From the NCBI GenBank assembly GCA_016463225.1, contig JAEMRT010000003.1:8073-72072 (forward strand): a stretch of 64,000 bases of DNA, written 5' to 3'. Positions 20,037 through 29,844 of the stretch are shown in pieces. This DNA comes from Sphingopyxis sp. (lineage in GTDB: Bacteria > Pseudomonadota > Alphaproteobacteria > Sphingomonadales > Sphingomonadaceae). The notes under the pieces are model-generated. The model was not told the origin of the DNA and made no database searches. It worked only from the letters and a program-made list of their open reading frames with translations. Each line of letters opens with the position of its first letter. The first letter of the stretch is position 1. A program made the translations under genes and the position numbers.

Positions 20037-21263
20037 CTAGGGCTGGGGCCAATCGGTCAATGATGGCTGCTTCGGATATAATCTCGCAGTAGTCGTCGTT
20101 TCCGACCGATCGACGCGCAGCCAGCAGTCGGCGGCCAATGGCGAACGCATCACATGGGAACGCTGGTCGTCGAGCGGCACCGCGCCCGACAGGTTGGCCG
20201 GCGAACGGCGGGCCGACAAAAACAGGGTCGTGCCGTCCCGGCCCTCCACCGGAGCGACGATTTCGCAGCCTTGCTCGCCAGGCAATTCCATCTGCCGCCG
20301 GATAGCCGCGGCAACGAAGAACCGGAATCCGACAAGCGCGGCGACTGGATTTCCCGGAAGGCCGAAAAAGGGGCGCCCGTCGGCAAGCAGCGCAAACAAA
20401 AGGGGCTTTCCGGGCCGCATGGCGATGCCGTGAAAGATTATCCGTGCCGACAGGTTTTCGAGAGCGTTGCGGACGAGGTCATGATTTCCGCTCGACACGC
20501 CGCCGGTCGAGACGATCATGTCGTTTTGCCCGTTTTCGCACGCCGCGGCGAAAGCGGCCGTTACCGATCGAAGATCGTCGGCAATCGGACGCGAGACGCT
20601 TGGCTGCAAGCCAAGCTGCCGTGACAGGGCGGCAACCATCGGTCCATTGCTGTCGAAACGGGATCCGGTTCCGGTCGTCGTTCCCGCGATAATCTCAGAG
20701 CCAGTGGGCAAGACCGTAATGCGCGGGGGGCGGCGGCACCAGATTTGGGGGACGCCATAGGCCAGAAGCGCGCCAATCGCTTCGGGAGACAACGGCGTTC
20801 CGGGCGCAATGATGGACCCACCTTGGGGCAGGTCTTCCCCGCGGCGCCGGATGTTCAGCCCGATCCGCACCCGATCCCGGACCAGAAGGTTGCCGTGCAA
20901 TGTCTCGCAGCGTTCCTGAATGACGACGGCATCTGCGCCCTCGGGAATGGGACCGCCGGTGCTGATCGGTGCCGCCGCGCCGGGCGCCAACCGGGTTAGT
21001 GGACCCTGCGCGGCAATCTCGCCGGCAAGCGTCAATATTGCCGGGACGCCCGGGCTCGCCCGCATCGTATCGACGCTGCGAACAGCAAAGCCGTCCATTG
21101 CGGAGCAATCGAAGCGCGGCGTGTCATGGGCCGCCGTGATCGGGCGGTCGGTGACATGGTGGAGGAGATCGGCATCGACGCGGCGCAGTTCGGCGGGCAA
21201 GGGCGTCACATGCGTCAGGATCAGGTCCAGCGCTTCGTCGACCGATACCTTAGTCCCGACCAT
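20037..21263 (-). CDS. moeA: Molybdopterin molybdenumtransferase
   Basis: The 408-aa protein inserts molybdate into adenylated molybdopterin. MoeA signatures are clear: FDCSAMDGFAVR, ISTGGPIPEGADAVVIQE, LPTGSEI, FDSNGPMV, MIVSTGGVSSGNHDLV and KPLLFALLADGRPFFGLPGN (in two segments). It is the last gene of the formate dehydrogenase operon and overlaps the end of mobA by 14 bases. Placing it in this operon suggests the cofactor supply is raised together with the enzyme. Confidence 0.93.
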   Translation of the reverse strand: MVGTKVSVDEALDLILTHVTPLPAELRRVDADLLHHVTDRPITAAHDTPRFDCSAMDGFAVRSVDTMRASPGVPAILTLAGEIAAQGPLTRLAPGAAAPISTGGPIPEGADAVVIQERCETLHGNLLVRDRVRIGLNIRRRGEDLPQGGSIIAPGTPLSPEAIGALLAYGVPQIWCRRPPRITVLPTGSEIIAGTTTGTGSRFDSNGPMVAALSRQLGLQPSVSRPIADDLRSVTAAFAAACENGQNDMIVSTGGVSSGNHDLVRNALENLSARIIFHGIAMRPGKPLLFALLADGRPFFGLPGNPVAALVGFRFFVAAAIRRQMELPGEQGCEIVAPVEGRDGTTLFLSARRSPANLSGAVPLDDQRSHVMRSPLAADCWLRVDRSETTTTARLYPKQPSLTDWPQP

Positions 21264-21798
21264 GATCGGCGGCGAGCGAAGCCAAGTCGCCAGGTGTGTT
21301 GATGTTCCAGATCGGCCCCGTCGTCGTGAGCGCGACGGCGCCGACGGTCTTGGCCCAGCGGCGTACTCCGCCTGCGCCGCCGTTCGCCAGATGAATATCC
21401 AGTCGAGGGGAGAGCGAGGCGGGCCATAAACCGATCACCGGGCAGCGTTCGACGAAGGCCGGACCGGCGGATGCGGCGAGCTGGGTCAGCAGCGCCTGCG
21501 GCACGTGAGGTGTGTCGCACGGCAGCGAGAGCACTTGGTCGAATTTTTCGGTCCATGCCGCATAAAGGGCACCTGCAATACCGCCAAGCGGTCCCAGGCC
21601 TGGGCGGGGCCGGTCGGGCACGCTGCAACAGGTCGGATGATCGCGGCCCGCGACAACGACGATGTCGCAGTGGCGTTGAAGCGCCCCGATCGACCAATCG
21701 AGCAGCATCCGTCCTCGATAGAGCTCCGCTGCCTTGTCACGCCCGAACCGCGACGCGCGTCCTCCGGCGAGCACAACGCCGACGGTGCTCCGGCTCAT
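21250..21798 (-). CDS. mobA: Molybdenum cofactor guanylyltransferase
   Basis: The 182-aa protein adds GMP to the molybdenum cofactor to make the bis-MGD form used by formate dehydrogenase. It opens with the nucleotidyltransferase motif VGVVLAGGRASRFGRDKA, followed by LGPLGGIAGALYAA and LSLPCDTPHVP (metal-binding Asp), and ends with WNINTPGDLA. The start overlaps the fdhD stop by 4 bases. Confidence 0.9.
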   Translation of the reverse strand: MSRSTVGVVLAGGRASRFGRDKAAELYRGRMLLDWSIGALQRHCDIVVVAGRDHPTCCSVPDRPRPGLGPLGGIAGALYAAWTEKFDQVLSLPCDTPHVPQALLTQLAASAGPAFVERCPVIGLWPASLSPRLDIHLANGGAGGVRRWAKTVGAVALTTTGPIWNINTPGDLASLAADHGRD

Positions 21799-22580
21799 GG
21801 CGCGTGTGCCAGCATGGCATCGCGCCGGACGAGCACGCGCAGCGCCAGTCCCGCCGCCGCGGCGCGGTCGACCGCGAGGCGCGTCGGAGCGGAGATCGTT
21901 GCGAGCATCGGGCAGCCGGCGAGCGCGGCCTTTTCGACGAGCTCGTAGGAACAGCGCGAGGACAGCAGGGCGAAGCCGCCATCCCATGGGACATTGGCGC
22001 GCCGCATCGCGCCGATCAGCTTGTCAAAGGCATTGTGACGCCCGACATCCTCGCGCGCGAACCGGATCGTCCCATTGGCATCGACCAGCGCTGCTGCATG
22101 GACGGCGCCTGTCCGCGCGTTGAGCAGCTGGTGTGCTTCCAGTTCGCCAAGCGCACGAAACACGGCTGCGTCGTCGGCGCGGCATGGCTCCGACACGGAG
22201 GGAAGCGGGCGGATTGCCTGCTCGATATTCTCTATCCCGCAAAGGCCGCATGAGGAATCCGAGGCGCGGTGCCGCACGCGATCAAGCAGGGCATGCGCGC
22301 GTTCTGCCGGCAGGTTTGCGCGCGCGACAATGCCCTTAGCTGTGCGGTGCAGCGCCACGGGAACAACAAGATCGCCGGGCTGCTGCAGCCGTTCCGAGAG
22401 CAGGAAGCCCGCGACGAGGTCCTCGATGTCCGTCGGGGTCGCCATCAGCACGGCGTAGCCGATGCCGTTGAACTCGAGCGCGACGGGGACTTCGTCGGCT
22501 AGCTCGCGCTCGACGGGGCGGCCGTCGCCATCGGACGTGATCCGCCGAAAGGTTTGGAGCGCGGGTGCACTGTCGTTCAA
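21795..22580 (-). CDS. fdhD: Formate dehydrogenase sulfurtransferase FdhD
   Basis: The 261-aa protein carries sulfur from a desulfurase to the Mo-bisMGD cofactor, which formate dehydrogenases need for activity (FdsC in other fds operons). The conserved Cys loop is SCGLCGIENIEQ, and FAREDVGRHNAFDKLIG and SSRCSYELVEKA are family motifs. It overlaps fdsD by 4 bases (ATGA) and mobA by 4 bases. Cytoplasmic. Confidence 0.93.
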   Translation of the reverse strand: MNDSAPALQTFRRITSDGDGRPVERELADEVPVALEFNGIGYAVLMATPTDIEDLVAGFLLSERLQQPGDLVVPVALHRTAKGIVARANLPAERAHALLDRVRHRASDSSCGLCGIENIEQAIRPLPSVSEPCRADDAAVFRALGELEAHQLLNARTGAVHAAALVDANGTIRFAREDVGRHNAFDKLIGAMRRANVPWDGGFALLSSRCSYELVEKAALAGCPMLATISAPTRLAVDRAAAAGLALRVLVRRDAMLAHAP

Positions 22581-22822
22581 GTTGCCGCGATCCGTTCAAT
22601 AGCGGCGGCGGCGATCGGGGACAGGGCGTCGGGGTGCTCGCTCGCCAGCTCGACGATGCGGCGCCGCATCGAAGGATCCCAGAAACTGCGGATATGCTCG
22701 GCGACCATTTGGGTCGACCGGTCGGGTCCTTCAGACGCCAGATTGCGCGCGATCTGGTTCGCCATGTAGATCAGGCGGTCGCCGGTCGACATAACGCCGT
22801 CCTCGTCGTGCGCGTCGGCCAT
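22577..22822 (-). CDS. fdsD: NAD-dependent formate dehydrogenase delta subunit
   Basis: This 81-aa protein has the FdsD pattern: GDRLIYMANQIARNLASEG, then MVAEHIRSFWDPSMRRRIV. The delta subunit is small and is needed for a stable, active soluble enzyme. It starts 1 base after the fdsA stop. The ATG at 22822 was chosen because it lies just after the alpha-subunit stop; an ATG at 22792 is a possible alternative. Confidence 0.88.
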   Translation of the reverse strand: MADAHDEDGVMSTGDRLIYMANQIARNLASEGPDRSTQMVAEHIRSFWDPSMRRRIVELASEHPDALSPIAAAAIERIAAT

Positions 22823-22823
22823 C

Positions 22824-25670
22824 CTATTCGGCCGCCTCGAGCGGCACGATGCGGCGGCTCTGCCGGGCATGATCGGCATAATCCTCCTGCCAGTCGGACG
22901 GACCGTTCGAGAGGCCGACTTGCACGGCTGTCACCTTATATTCGGGGCAGTTGGTGGCCCAGTCCGAATAGTCGGTGGTGATGACGTTCGCCTGGGTGTC
23001 GGGGTGATGGAAGGTCGTGTACACAACGCCCGGTGCGACGCGTTCAGTGATCAGCGCGCGCAGCGTCGTCTCGCCCGCGCGGCTGCGCAGGCTCACCCAG
23101 TCGCCGTCCTTGATCCCGCGGTTCTCGGCATCGCTGGGATGGATTTCGAGGAGGTCCTCGGGGTGCCAGGCGGTGTTCGCGGTCCGGCGCGTTTGTGCAC
23201 CGACATTATAGTGGCTGAGGATACGGCCCGTCGTGAGAAGCAGCGGGAAGCGCGGCCCCGTCTTTTCGTCGGTCGGCACGTAATCAGTGACGACGAACTT
23301 GCCCTTGCCGCGTACGAAGCCGTCGATGTGCATCGTCGGCGTGCCGTCGGGCGCGGCCTCATTCGCGGGCCATTGCAGCGAGCCCTCTTCGTCGAGGCGG
23401 TCGTAGTGAACCCCGGCGAAGGTCGGGGTCAGCGCCGCGATCTCGTCCATGATTTCGGAAGGATGCGCATAGGTCCAGCCAAGATCCATCGCGTTCGCGA
23501 GAAGCTGGACGATCTCCCAATCGGCATAACCGTTGAGCGGCGCCATCACCTTGCGCACGCGCTGGATGCGGCGTTCGGCATTGGTGAAGGTGCCGTCCTT
23601 CTCGAGGAAGGTCGATCCCGGCAGGAAGACATGGGCGTAGTTGGCGGTCTCGTTGAGGAAGAGATCCTGCACGACGACGCATTCCATCGCGGCGAGGCCC
23701 GCCGCGACATGATGCGTGTTGGGGTCGGACTGGAGAATATCCTCGCCCTGGATGAACAGGGCCTTGAAGCTGCCGTCGGTCGCGGCGTCGAGCATGTTGG
23801 GGATGCGAAGGCCCGGCTCGGAATCGAGTGTCACTCCCCAGGCGCGTTCGAACATCGCGCGCGCGGTATCGTCGGAGACGTGGCGATAGCCCGAAAATTC
23901 GTGCGGAAAACTGCCCATGTCGCACGCGCCCTGGACATTGTTCTGGCCGCGCAGCGGGTTCACGCCCACGCCTTCGCGCCCGACATTGCCAGTTGCCATC
24001 GCTAGATTTGCAATTGCCATCACCGTCGAGCTGCCCTGACTGTGCTCGGTGACGCCAAGGCCATAGTAGATCGCGCCGTTGCCGCCTGTGGCATAGAGCC
24101 GCGCCGCGGCGCGAACTTCGTCGGAGAGGACGCCAGTCAGAGCCTCGACCGCTTCGGGCGAACGGCTCGCTTCTGAGACATAATCCCCCCAGTCGAGAAA
24201 CTCGTCCCAGTCGCAGCGAGTGCGGATGAAGGCCTCGTCGTAGAGCTTCTCAGTCACGATGACGTGCGCCATCGCAGTCAGCATCGCGACATTGGTGCCG
24301 GGGCGCAGCGGGAGGTGATGCTCGGCTTCGACATGCGGCGACTTCACGAGGTCGGTCCGCCGCGGATCGATGACGATCAGCTTTGCACCTTGCCGCAGCC
24401 GTTGTTTCATTCGGCTGCCGAAGACGGGATGCGCGTCTGTCGGGTTGGCGCCGATGACTAGGATAACGTCGGCGTGCATCACGCTGTCGAAATCCTGCGT
24501 CCCCGCCGAAGTGCCGAAGGTCGTCTTGAGCCCGTAGCCGGTCGGCGAGTGGCAGACGCGTGCGCAGGTATCGACGTTGTTATTTCCGAAGCCCTGCCGG
24601 ATCAGCTTCTGGACGAGGAAGGTCTCCTCGTTCGTGCACCGGCTCGACGTGATGCCGCCGACGGCGAGCCTGCCATATTTATCTTGGATTCGGCGGAACT
24701 CGCTTGCGGTGTGCGCGATCGCTTCGTCCCAGCCGACCTCGCGCCACGGTTCGGTGACGCTCGCGCGGATCATCGGTTTGAGGATGCGTTCCTGATGCTG
24801 GGCGTAGCCCCAGGCGAAACGCCCCTTGACGCAGCTGTGGCCGTGGTTCGCCTTGCCGTCCTTCCAAGGCACCATGCGAACAAGCTCCTCACCGCGCATC
24901 TCGGCGCGGAAGGTACAGCCGACGCCGCAATAGGCGCAGGTCGTGATCACCGCGCGATCAGGGGTGCCCGTCTCCACTACCTTCTTCTCGATCAGGCTCG
25001 CGGTCGGACACGCCTGCACACACGCGCCACACGACACGCATTCAGAGGACAGAAAGGCGTCGTTCTGCGACGGGGCAACCTTCGATCCGAAGCCCATGCC
25101 CTCGATCGTAAGCGCGAAGGTGCCCTGCACCTCGTCGCACGCGCGGACGCAGCGCGAGCAGACGATGCATTTCGATGGGTCGAAATCGAAATAAGGGTTC
25201 GACTGGTCCTTAGGCTGGCCCATATTGGTTGCGCCGTCATAGCCGTAGCGTACGTCGCGGAGGCCGACGGCGCCCGCCTGGTCCTGCAATTCGCAGTCGC
25301 CGTTCGCGGCGCAGGTCAGGCAGTCGAGCGGGTGGTCGGAGATATAGAGCTCCATCACTCCGCGACGGAGCTGCTTCAGCCTGTCGGTCTGGGTGCGCAC
25401 GACCATGCCCTCGGCGATCGGGGTGGTGCACGAGGCGGGATAGCCGTTCCGCCCCTCGACCTCGACGAGGCACAGACGGCACGAGCCGAAGCTCTCGATG
25501 TTATCAGTCGCGCAGAGCTTCGGGATCGATCCGCCGCTGAGCGATGCCGCGCGCATGATCGACGTGCCCTCAGGCAGGGTGACTTGTTCGCCGTCGATTG
25601 TAAGCGTGACGTTCGTGCCCGTTGCGATGGCGGGCGGGGTGCCATGGTCGGTTTCTCGGGTGAAGCCCAT
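22824..25670 (-). CDS. fdsA: NAD-dependent formate dehydrogenase alpha (molybdenum) subunit
   Basis: The 948-aa catalytic subunit oxidises formate to CO2. The N-terminus has a 2Fe-2S ferredoxin domain (FGSCRLCLVEVEG) and His/Cys and 4Fe-4S cluster motifs (CLTCAANGDC, CIVCSRCVRAC, CVSCGACVQACP). The molybdopterin domain starts with CAYCGVGCTF at about 245, and the Mo ligand is Cys373 in CARVCHSPT, so this is the Cys rather than selenocysteine type. Molybdopterin-dinucleotide motifs such as VIGANPTDAHPVF and NVGREGVGVNPLRGQNN follow. It starts 4 bases after the fdsB stop. Confidence 0.95.
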   Translation of the reverse strand: MGFTRETDHGTPPAIATGTNVTLTIDGEQVTLPEGTSIMRAASLSGGSIPKLCATDNIESFGSCRLCLVEVEGRNGYPASCTTPIAEGMVVRTQTDRLKQLRRGVMELYISDHPLDCLTCAANGDCELQDQAGAVGLRDVRYGYDGATNMGQPKDQSNPYFDFDPSKCIVCSRCVRACDEVQGTFALTIEGMGFGSKVAPSQNDAFLSSECVSCGACVQACPTASLIEKKVVETGTPDRAVITTCAYCGVGCTFRAEMRGEELVRMVPWKDGKANHGHSCVKGRFAWGYAQHQERILKPMIRASVTEPWREVGWDEAIAHTASEFRRIQDKYGRLAVGGITSSRCTNEETFLVQKLIRQGFGNNNVDTCARVCHSPTGYGLKTTFGTSAGTQDFDSVMHADVILVIGANPTDAHPVFGSRMKQRLRQGAKLIVIDPRRTDLVKSPHVEAEHHLPLRPGTNVAMLTAMAHVIVTEKLYDEAFIRTRCDWDEFLDWGDYVSEASRSPEAVEALTGVLSDEVRAAARLYATGGNGAIYYGLGVTEHSQGSSTVMAIANLAMATGNVGREGVGVNPLRGQNNVQGACDMGSFPHEFSGYRHVSDDTARAMFERAWGVTLDSEPGLRIPNMLDAATDGSFKALFIQGEDILQSDPNTHHVAAGLAAMECVVVQDLFLNETANYAHVFLPGSTFLEKDGTFTNAERRIQRVRKVMAPLNGYADWEIVQLLANAMDLGWTYAHPSEIMDEIAALTPTFAGVHYDRLDEEGSLQWPANEAAPDGTPTMHIDGFVRGKGKFVVTDYVPTDEKTGPRFPLLLTTGRILSHYNVGAQTRRTANTAWHPEDLLEIHPSDAENRGIKDGDWVSLRSRAGETTLRALITERVAPGVVYTTFHHPDTQANVITTDYSDWATNCPEYKVTAVQVGLSNGPSDWQEDYADHARQSRRIVPLEAAE

Positions 25671-25674
25671 GCCC

Positions 25675-27249
25675 TTACTCCGCTGCTTCAAAAGCCGGTG
25701 CGGGTGCACCGAAATCTTCGGGGAAATGGTCGAGCGCGCTGAGCACCGGATAGGGGGTAAAACCGCCGAGCGCGCAGAGCGATCCGTATTTCATCGTGTC
25801 GCAGAGATCGCGGAGCAAAGTGGTTTGAGCCTCGATGCTCACGTCGATGCGATCGGGCGCACGCGAATAGAGCGCCTTGCCGAGCGTGCCGCCATTGGCA
25901 GTGGCGCGAGCCGGTTCGGTTTCGCGCGCCGCAATGATCCGGTCGACGATCTCGACCCCGCGCGTCGACCCGATCCGGCACGGCGTGCATTTGCCGCAGC
26001 TTTCGACCGCGCAAAACTCCATCGCGAAGCGCGCCATATGCGCCATGTCGACGCTGTCGTCGAAGACGGTGATCCCGGCATGACCGATCAATCCGCCGGC
26101 AGCCGTAAACGCTTCATAATCGAAGGGCAGGTCAAACATTGACGGCGGGAAATAGGCGCCGAGCGGCCCTCCAACTTGGACCGCGCGCACCGGCCGGCCG
26201 CTTTCCGTCCCTCCGCCGATATCATTCACCAGCTCGCCGAGGGTGATCCCAAAGCCAACCTCGAACAGCCCGCCATGCTTCACATTTCCCGCAAGCTGGA
26301 CCGGCATCGTCCCGCGCGAGCGCCCGAAGCCGACATTGGCATAGGCGTCGGCCCCTTCGGCGAGGATGAAGGGAACCGCGGCGAGGCTTAGCACATTGTT
26401 GATCACCGTCGGCTTGCCAAAAAGGCCCGATAGTGCGGGGAGCGGCGGCTTGGCGCGCACCTGTCCGCGCTTGCCCTCGATGCTGTCGAGCAGCGCCGTC
26501 TCCTCGCCGCAGACATACGCGCCGGCGCCGACGCGCACCTCCAGTGTGAAGGGGGCGATCCTACTCGCGGACAAGGCAATCGCGTCACGCATCGTCTGAC
26601 AAGCGAACGGATATTCGCTGCGGATATAGATATAGCCGTGGTTTGCCCCGACCGCGTGCGCGGCAATCGTCATGCCTTCGATCAAGCAGAAGGGGTCCCC
26701 TTCCATCAGCATGCGATCGGCGAAGGTGCCGCTGTCGCCCTCGTCGGCGTTGCAGACGATATACTTGGTCGCGCCGGGTGCATCGAGCACGGTCTGCCAC
26801 TTGATGCCGGTCGGGAAACCCGCACCGCCGCGCCCGCGCAAGCCGCTCGCCTTGACCTCATCAATGACCGCTTGCGGCTTGGAGGAGCGTGCGATGTCGA
26901 GACCGATCCAGCCGCCGTGCGCGGCATAGTCGGTGAGGTTTAGCGGATCGATGATGCCGCAGCGGGCGAAGGTGAAGCGTTGCTGCACAGCGAAAAACGG
27001 CAGTGCGATGACATCCCCGCGCCGGTGCGCATGCGTACCGTCCAGCACCGCCGCCACATCGCTGGGCGAAACCGGGCCATAGCCGACACGGCCTTCGGTG
27101 GTCTCGACCTCGACGAGCGGCTCTATCGAGAAAAGCCCGCGCGATCCGGTACGGACGACGTCGCATCCGGCGTCGGCAAAGGCGCGCGCGACTTCGTCGG
27201 CTCCAAGCGCCACCGATGCCATGTCGCGGCTGATGAAAACGCGCCTCAT
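25675..27249 (-). CDS. fdsB: NAD-dependent formate dehydrogenase beta (NADH/FMN) subunit
   Basis: The 524-aa NuoF-like subunit passes electrons from FdsA to NAD+. NAD/FMN motifs are GLRGRGGAGFPTGIKW and VCNADEGDSGTF, followed by GAGAYVCGEETALLDSIEG; the 4Fe-4S cluster is SCGKCTPCRIG near residue 445. The N-terminal 110 residues form a thioredoxin-like domain, as in other FdsB proteins. The ATG at 27249 overlaps the fdsG stop by 4 bases. Confidence 0.95.
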   Translation of the reverse strand: MRRVFISRDMASVALGADEVARAFADAGCDVVRTGSRGLFSIEPLVEVETTEGRVGYGPVSPSDVAAVLDGTHAHRRGDVIALPFFAVQQRFTFARCGIIDPLNLTDYAAHGGWIGLDIARSSKPQAVIDEVKASGLRGRGGAGFPTGIKWQTVLDAPGATKYIVCNADEGDSGTFADRMLMEGDPFCLIEGMTIAAHAVGANHGYIYIRSEYPFACQTMRDAIALSASRIAPFTLEVRVGAGAYVCGEETALLDSIEGKRGQVRAKPPLPALSGLFGKPTVINNVLSLAAVPFILAEGADAYANVGFGRSRGTMPVQLAGNVKHGGLFEVGFGITLGELVNDIGGGTESGRPVRAVQVGGPLGAYFPPSMFDLPFDYEAFTAAGGLIGHAGITVFDDSVDMAHMARFAMEFCAVESCGKCTPCRIGSTRGVEIVDRIIAARETEPARATANGGTLGKALYSRAPDRIDVSIEAQTTLLRDLCDTMKYGSLCALGGFTPYPVLSALDHFPEDFGAPAPAFEAAE

Positions 27250-27713
27250 GCCGAGATCGCCACAGCTATGCGGTCGAGTGCCGCCGCGTCGATCCGCGCC
27301 ACTGGCCGGCCGTCGACGAGGGCATTGGGGCCGATCGCGCACAGGCCGAGGCAATAGACGGGCTCCAGCGTGACTTGCCCGTCGCGTCGCATCTCGCCCA
27401 TCGCGACCCCCAGCCGCTCGGCCGCGGCGGCTTCGATCGCTGCTCCGCCGCGCGATTGGCAGCTTTCGGCGCGGCACAGTTTGACGACATGCCGGCTGGC
27501 GGGCTTGCGGCGAAAATCATGATAAAAAGTGATCACACCGTGTACATCGGCGCGGCTGAGGTTGAGGCTTGCTGCAATCGCCGGAACCAGCGCGTCATCA
27601 ACATAGCCTATCTCCTCCTGCAGTGCGTGCAACAGGGGAACGAGTTGATCACGGCCGCGGCCATGCTGATCGGCCCAAGCCGAAATCACCAGATTTGCGT
27701 CAGCACTCTGCAC
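27246..27713 (-). CDS. fdsG: NAD-dependent formate dehydrogenase gamma subunit (2Fe-2S)
   Basis: The 155-aa NuoE-like protein carries a 2Fe-2S cluster bound by LCRAESCQ (two Cys) and YCLGLC (two Cys). LVPLLHALQEEIGYV and GVITFYHDFRRKP match the family. It is the first gene of the operon fdsG-fdsB-fdsA-fdsD-fdhD-mobA-moeA. The glutathione reductase gene lies 94 bases upstream on the same strand, so a shared transcript is possible. Confidence 0.92.
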   Translation of the reverse strand: MQSADANLVISAWADQHGRGRDQLVPLLHALQEEIGYVDDALVPAIAASLNLSRADVHGVITFYHDFRRKPASRHVVKLCRAESCQSRGGAAIEAAAAERLGVAMGEMRRDGQVTLEPVYCLGLCAIGPNALVDGRPVARIDAAALDRIAVAISA

Positions 27714-27807
27714 GTCGGTCTATCCAATCCCCATTCCCGGCGCCACTAAAGTGGCTTCCAATTCTTTCGACGTCAAATCGCTCCAATCAACGAATGATAG
27801 AGAAAAG

Positions 27808-29157
27808 CTATCTCATCAGGACCAGTTCTTCGGCCATGGTCGGATGAAGCGCGACCACATTGTCGAAGTCCTGCTTGGTGAGCCCTGCCTTGATTGCGAC
27901 CGCAGCAACTTGGAGAAGTTCGGGCGCCTCGGGGCCGATCATGTGCAGGCCGACGACACGTCCCGTCTTTTCCTCGCAGATCATCTTGTAGAGCGCTCGC
28001 TCATTTCGCCCTGCAAGCACATTCTTCATCGGCCGGAAATCCGAGACATGAATTGTCAGTGCTCCAAGTTCGCTTCGGGCCCCCTCTTCGGTAAGGCCAA
28101 CGCTTGCAAGCGGTGGGTGGCTAAAGGCAGCCGAAGGGACGTAATCATAGTCGACGACATGCGGCTGACCCCCGAAACGCGTGTCGGCGAATGCCTGACC
28201 TTCCCGGATCGCGACCGGGGTCAACTGGATGCGGTTGGTGACATCGCCGATCGCCCAGATCGAGGGAACCGACGTCTGGCCATGGCCGTCGATCCTGACG
28301 GCGCCGGCCTCGTCAAGATCGACGCCCACGTCTTCAAGGCCGACCCCGCGACTATTGGGTACGCGCCCGATTGCGAACAGCAGCGTGTCGCAGGCGATCG
28401 CTGCGGCACCATCGTCGAGATACACGACGAGTTCGCCCGCCGCGTCGCGTGTGACGCGATCGAAGCGCGCATTGAAGCGATATGAAATGCCGTTCTCGCG
28501 ATTGATTTCAAGCAGCCGGTCGCGGATCTGCCCATCGAACCCGGCAAGCATACGCTCGGACCGGTTGACGATCGTGACCGTCGAACCGAGGCTGTTGAAG
28601 ATGCCGGCAAACTCGTTCGCAATATACCCGCTGCCCGCGATCACGATATTGCGCGGCAGCTCCTCCAGATGAAAGGCCTCATTGGATGTGATCCCATATT
28701 CCGCGCCTTCAAAGGTGGGAAGGAGGGGCGTTGCACCCGTGGCGACCAGAATGAGCCCCGCCGAAACCAGTCGGCCGTCCGCCAGGGCGACCTGATGAGG
28801 GCCGACGATCTTCGCGCGCTCATGGAATGTCGCAACCTGATTGTTATCAAGCGTCTGTTGATAAAGGCCGTTGAGGCGATCGACGTCGTCGAGGACGTTC
28901 TTGCACAATTCTTTCCAGTCGAAGCTTGCATCGCCGATCCGCCACCCGAACCGCCGTGCATCGTGAAGATCCTCGGCAAATTGGGCCCCATAAAAGAGCA
29001 TCTTCTTGGGAACGCAGCCACGAATGACGCAGGTTCCGCCGACACGATATTCTTCTGCGATCGCGACGCGTGCGCCATGGGCGGCCGACGCCCGGGCGGC
29101 GCGAAACCCGCCCGACCCCGCGCCGATAACGAACAGATCGAAGTCGTAATTTGTCAT
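27808..29157 (-). CDS. gor: Glutathione-disulfide reductase
   Basis: The 449-aa flavoprotein regenerates GSH with NADPH. It has the FAD motif LFVIGAGSGGFRAARASA, the redox disulfide in GGTCVIRGCVPKK, the NADPH motif IVIAGSGYIANEFA followed by NRSERML, the FAD motif IWAIGDVTNRIQLTPVA, and the C-terminal HPTMAEE with the active-site His. GSH supply matters for the GST and the PcpC-like dehalogenase at the right end of the window. A TTG at 29166 is an alternative start. Confidence 0.92.
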   Translation of the reverse strand: MTNYDFDLFVIGAGSGGFRAARASAAHGARVAIAEEYRVGGTCVIRGCVPKKMLFYGAQFAEDLHDARRFGWRIGDASFDWKELCKNVLDDVDRLNGLYQQTLDNNQVATFHERAKIVGPHQVALADGRLVSAGLILVATGATPLLPTFEGAEYGITSNEAFHLEELPRNIVIAGSGYIANEFAGIFNSLGSTVTIVNRSERMLAGFDGQIRDRLLEINRENGISYRFNARFDRVTRDAAGELVVYLDDGAAAIACDTLLFAIGRVPNSRGVGLEDVGVDLDEAGAVRIDGHGQTSVPSIWAIGDVTNRIQLTPVAIREGQAFADTRFGGQPHVVDYDYVPSAAFSHPPLASVGLTEEGARSELGALTIHVSDFRPMKNVLAGRNERALYKMICEEKTGRVVGLHMIGPEAPELLQVAAVAIKAGLTKQDFDNVVALHPTMAEELVLMR

Positions 29158-29844
29158 AAACCCCAATATTGAAGTATTTTCAGCATATTATCTCGAAACA
29201 GAGCAAGTCTGGATTTCGAATTTCGTTGCTTGAGTGAGGGCCTGGTGAGCGCCAAGCGCGCGAATGTTGTCGATGATAGGGCCCGGACAATCGAAGCAAA
29301 ATATCGCGAACCGGTTTCCCGCTATTCATATTCTGCAATTGATATGGTCGATTTCGGCTTGAATCCGCGCCGCCGCCCGAATGGTCGCGAGGCCGGTGGC
29401 GCCATCTCATGCGCGCGTTGGAAATGAGAGGCGCCAGCAGAAACCAGGAGCGCCTGGAATTTTTGTTGGCATGTCGCGCGCGGCGTGCCTCATCCACAGG
29501 CGCTTCTGATCGCGATGTGGAAACTGCGGCAAATCGCCATAGGGGCTGGGGCCGTACATCTTCCCGAGCTGGAAGTGCCGCGCCTGGAACTGGGGGGCGA
29601 CGGCATAAAGTTCAAAACCGCGAATGAATTGCTTTGCAATTTCGATGCTATCTGGCCCGCGGCACAGAGGTGGGTACTCCAGGTCGCCCGCTTTCGATCA
29701 TCGCCTCGAACGCGGGAGCGATATAGGAAATTGATGTGATTATCTAGGACACGAGCCGCGAGCGCGTCATACTCCGTAGCGTGATGAGCGCCTTGCTCTC
29801 CGATGATTCATGCAGCGCAAACGATTGGCCGATATGGGCGCAGT
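29158..29844. other. Gap without a recognised gene
   Basis: About 690 bases between gor and the HEPN-like gene. Several short open frames exist on both strands, but none has a ribosome binding site plus recognisable features. It may be remnant sequence or hold the gor promoter. No repeats or hairpins stand out. Confidence 0.4.

Noticed and set aside
22824-25670. Selenocysteine formate dehydrogenase
   Set aside because: The active-site position in CARVCHSPT is encoded as Cys; there is no in-frame TGA.
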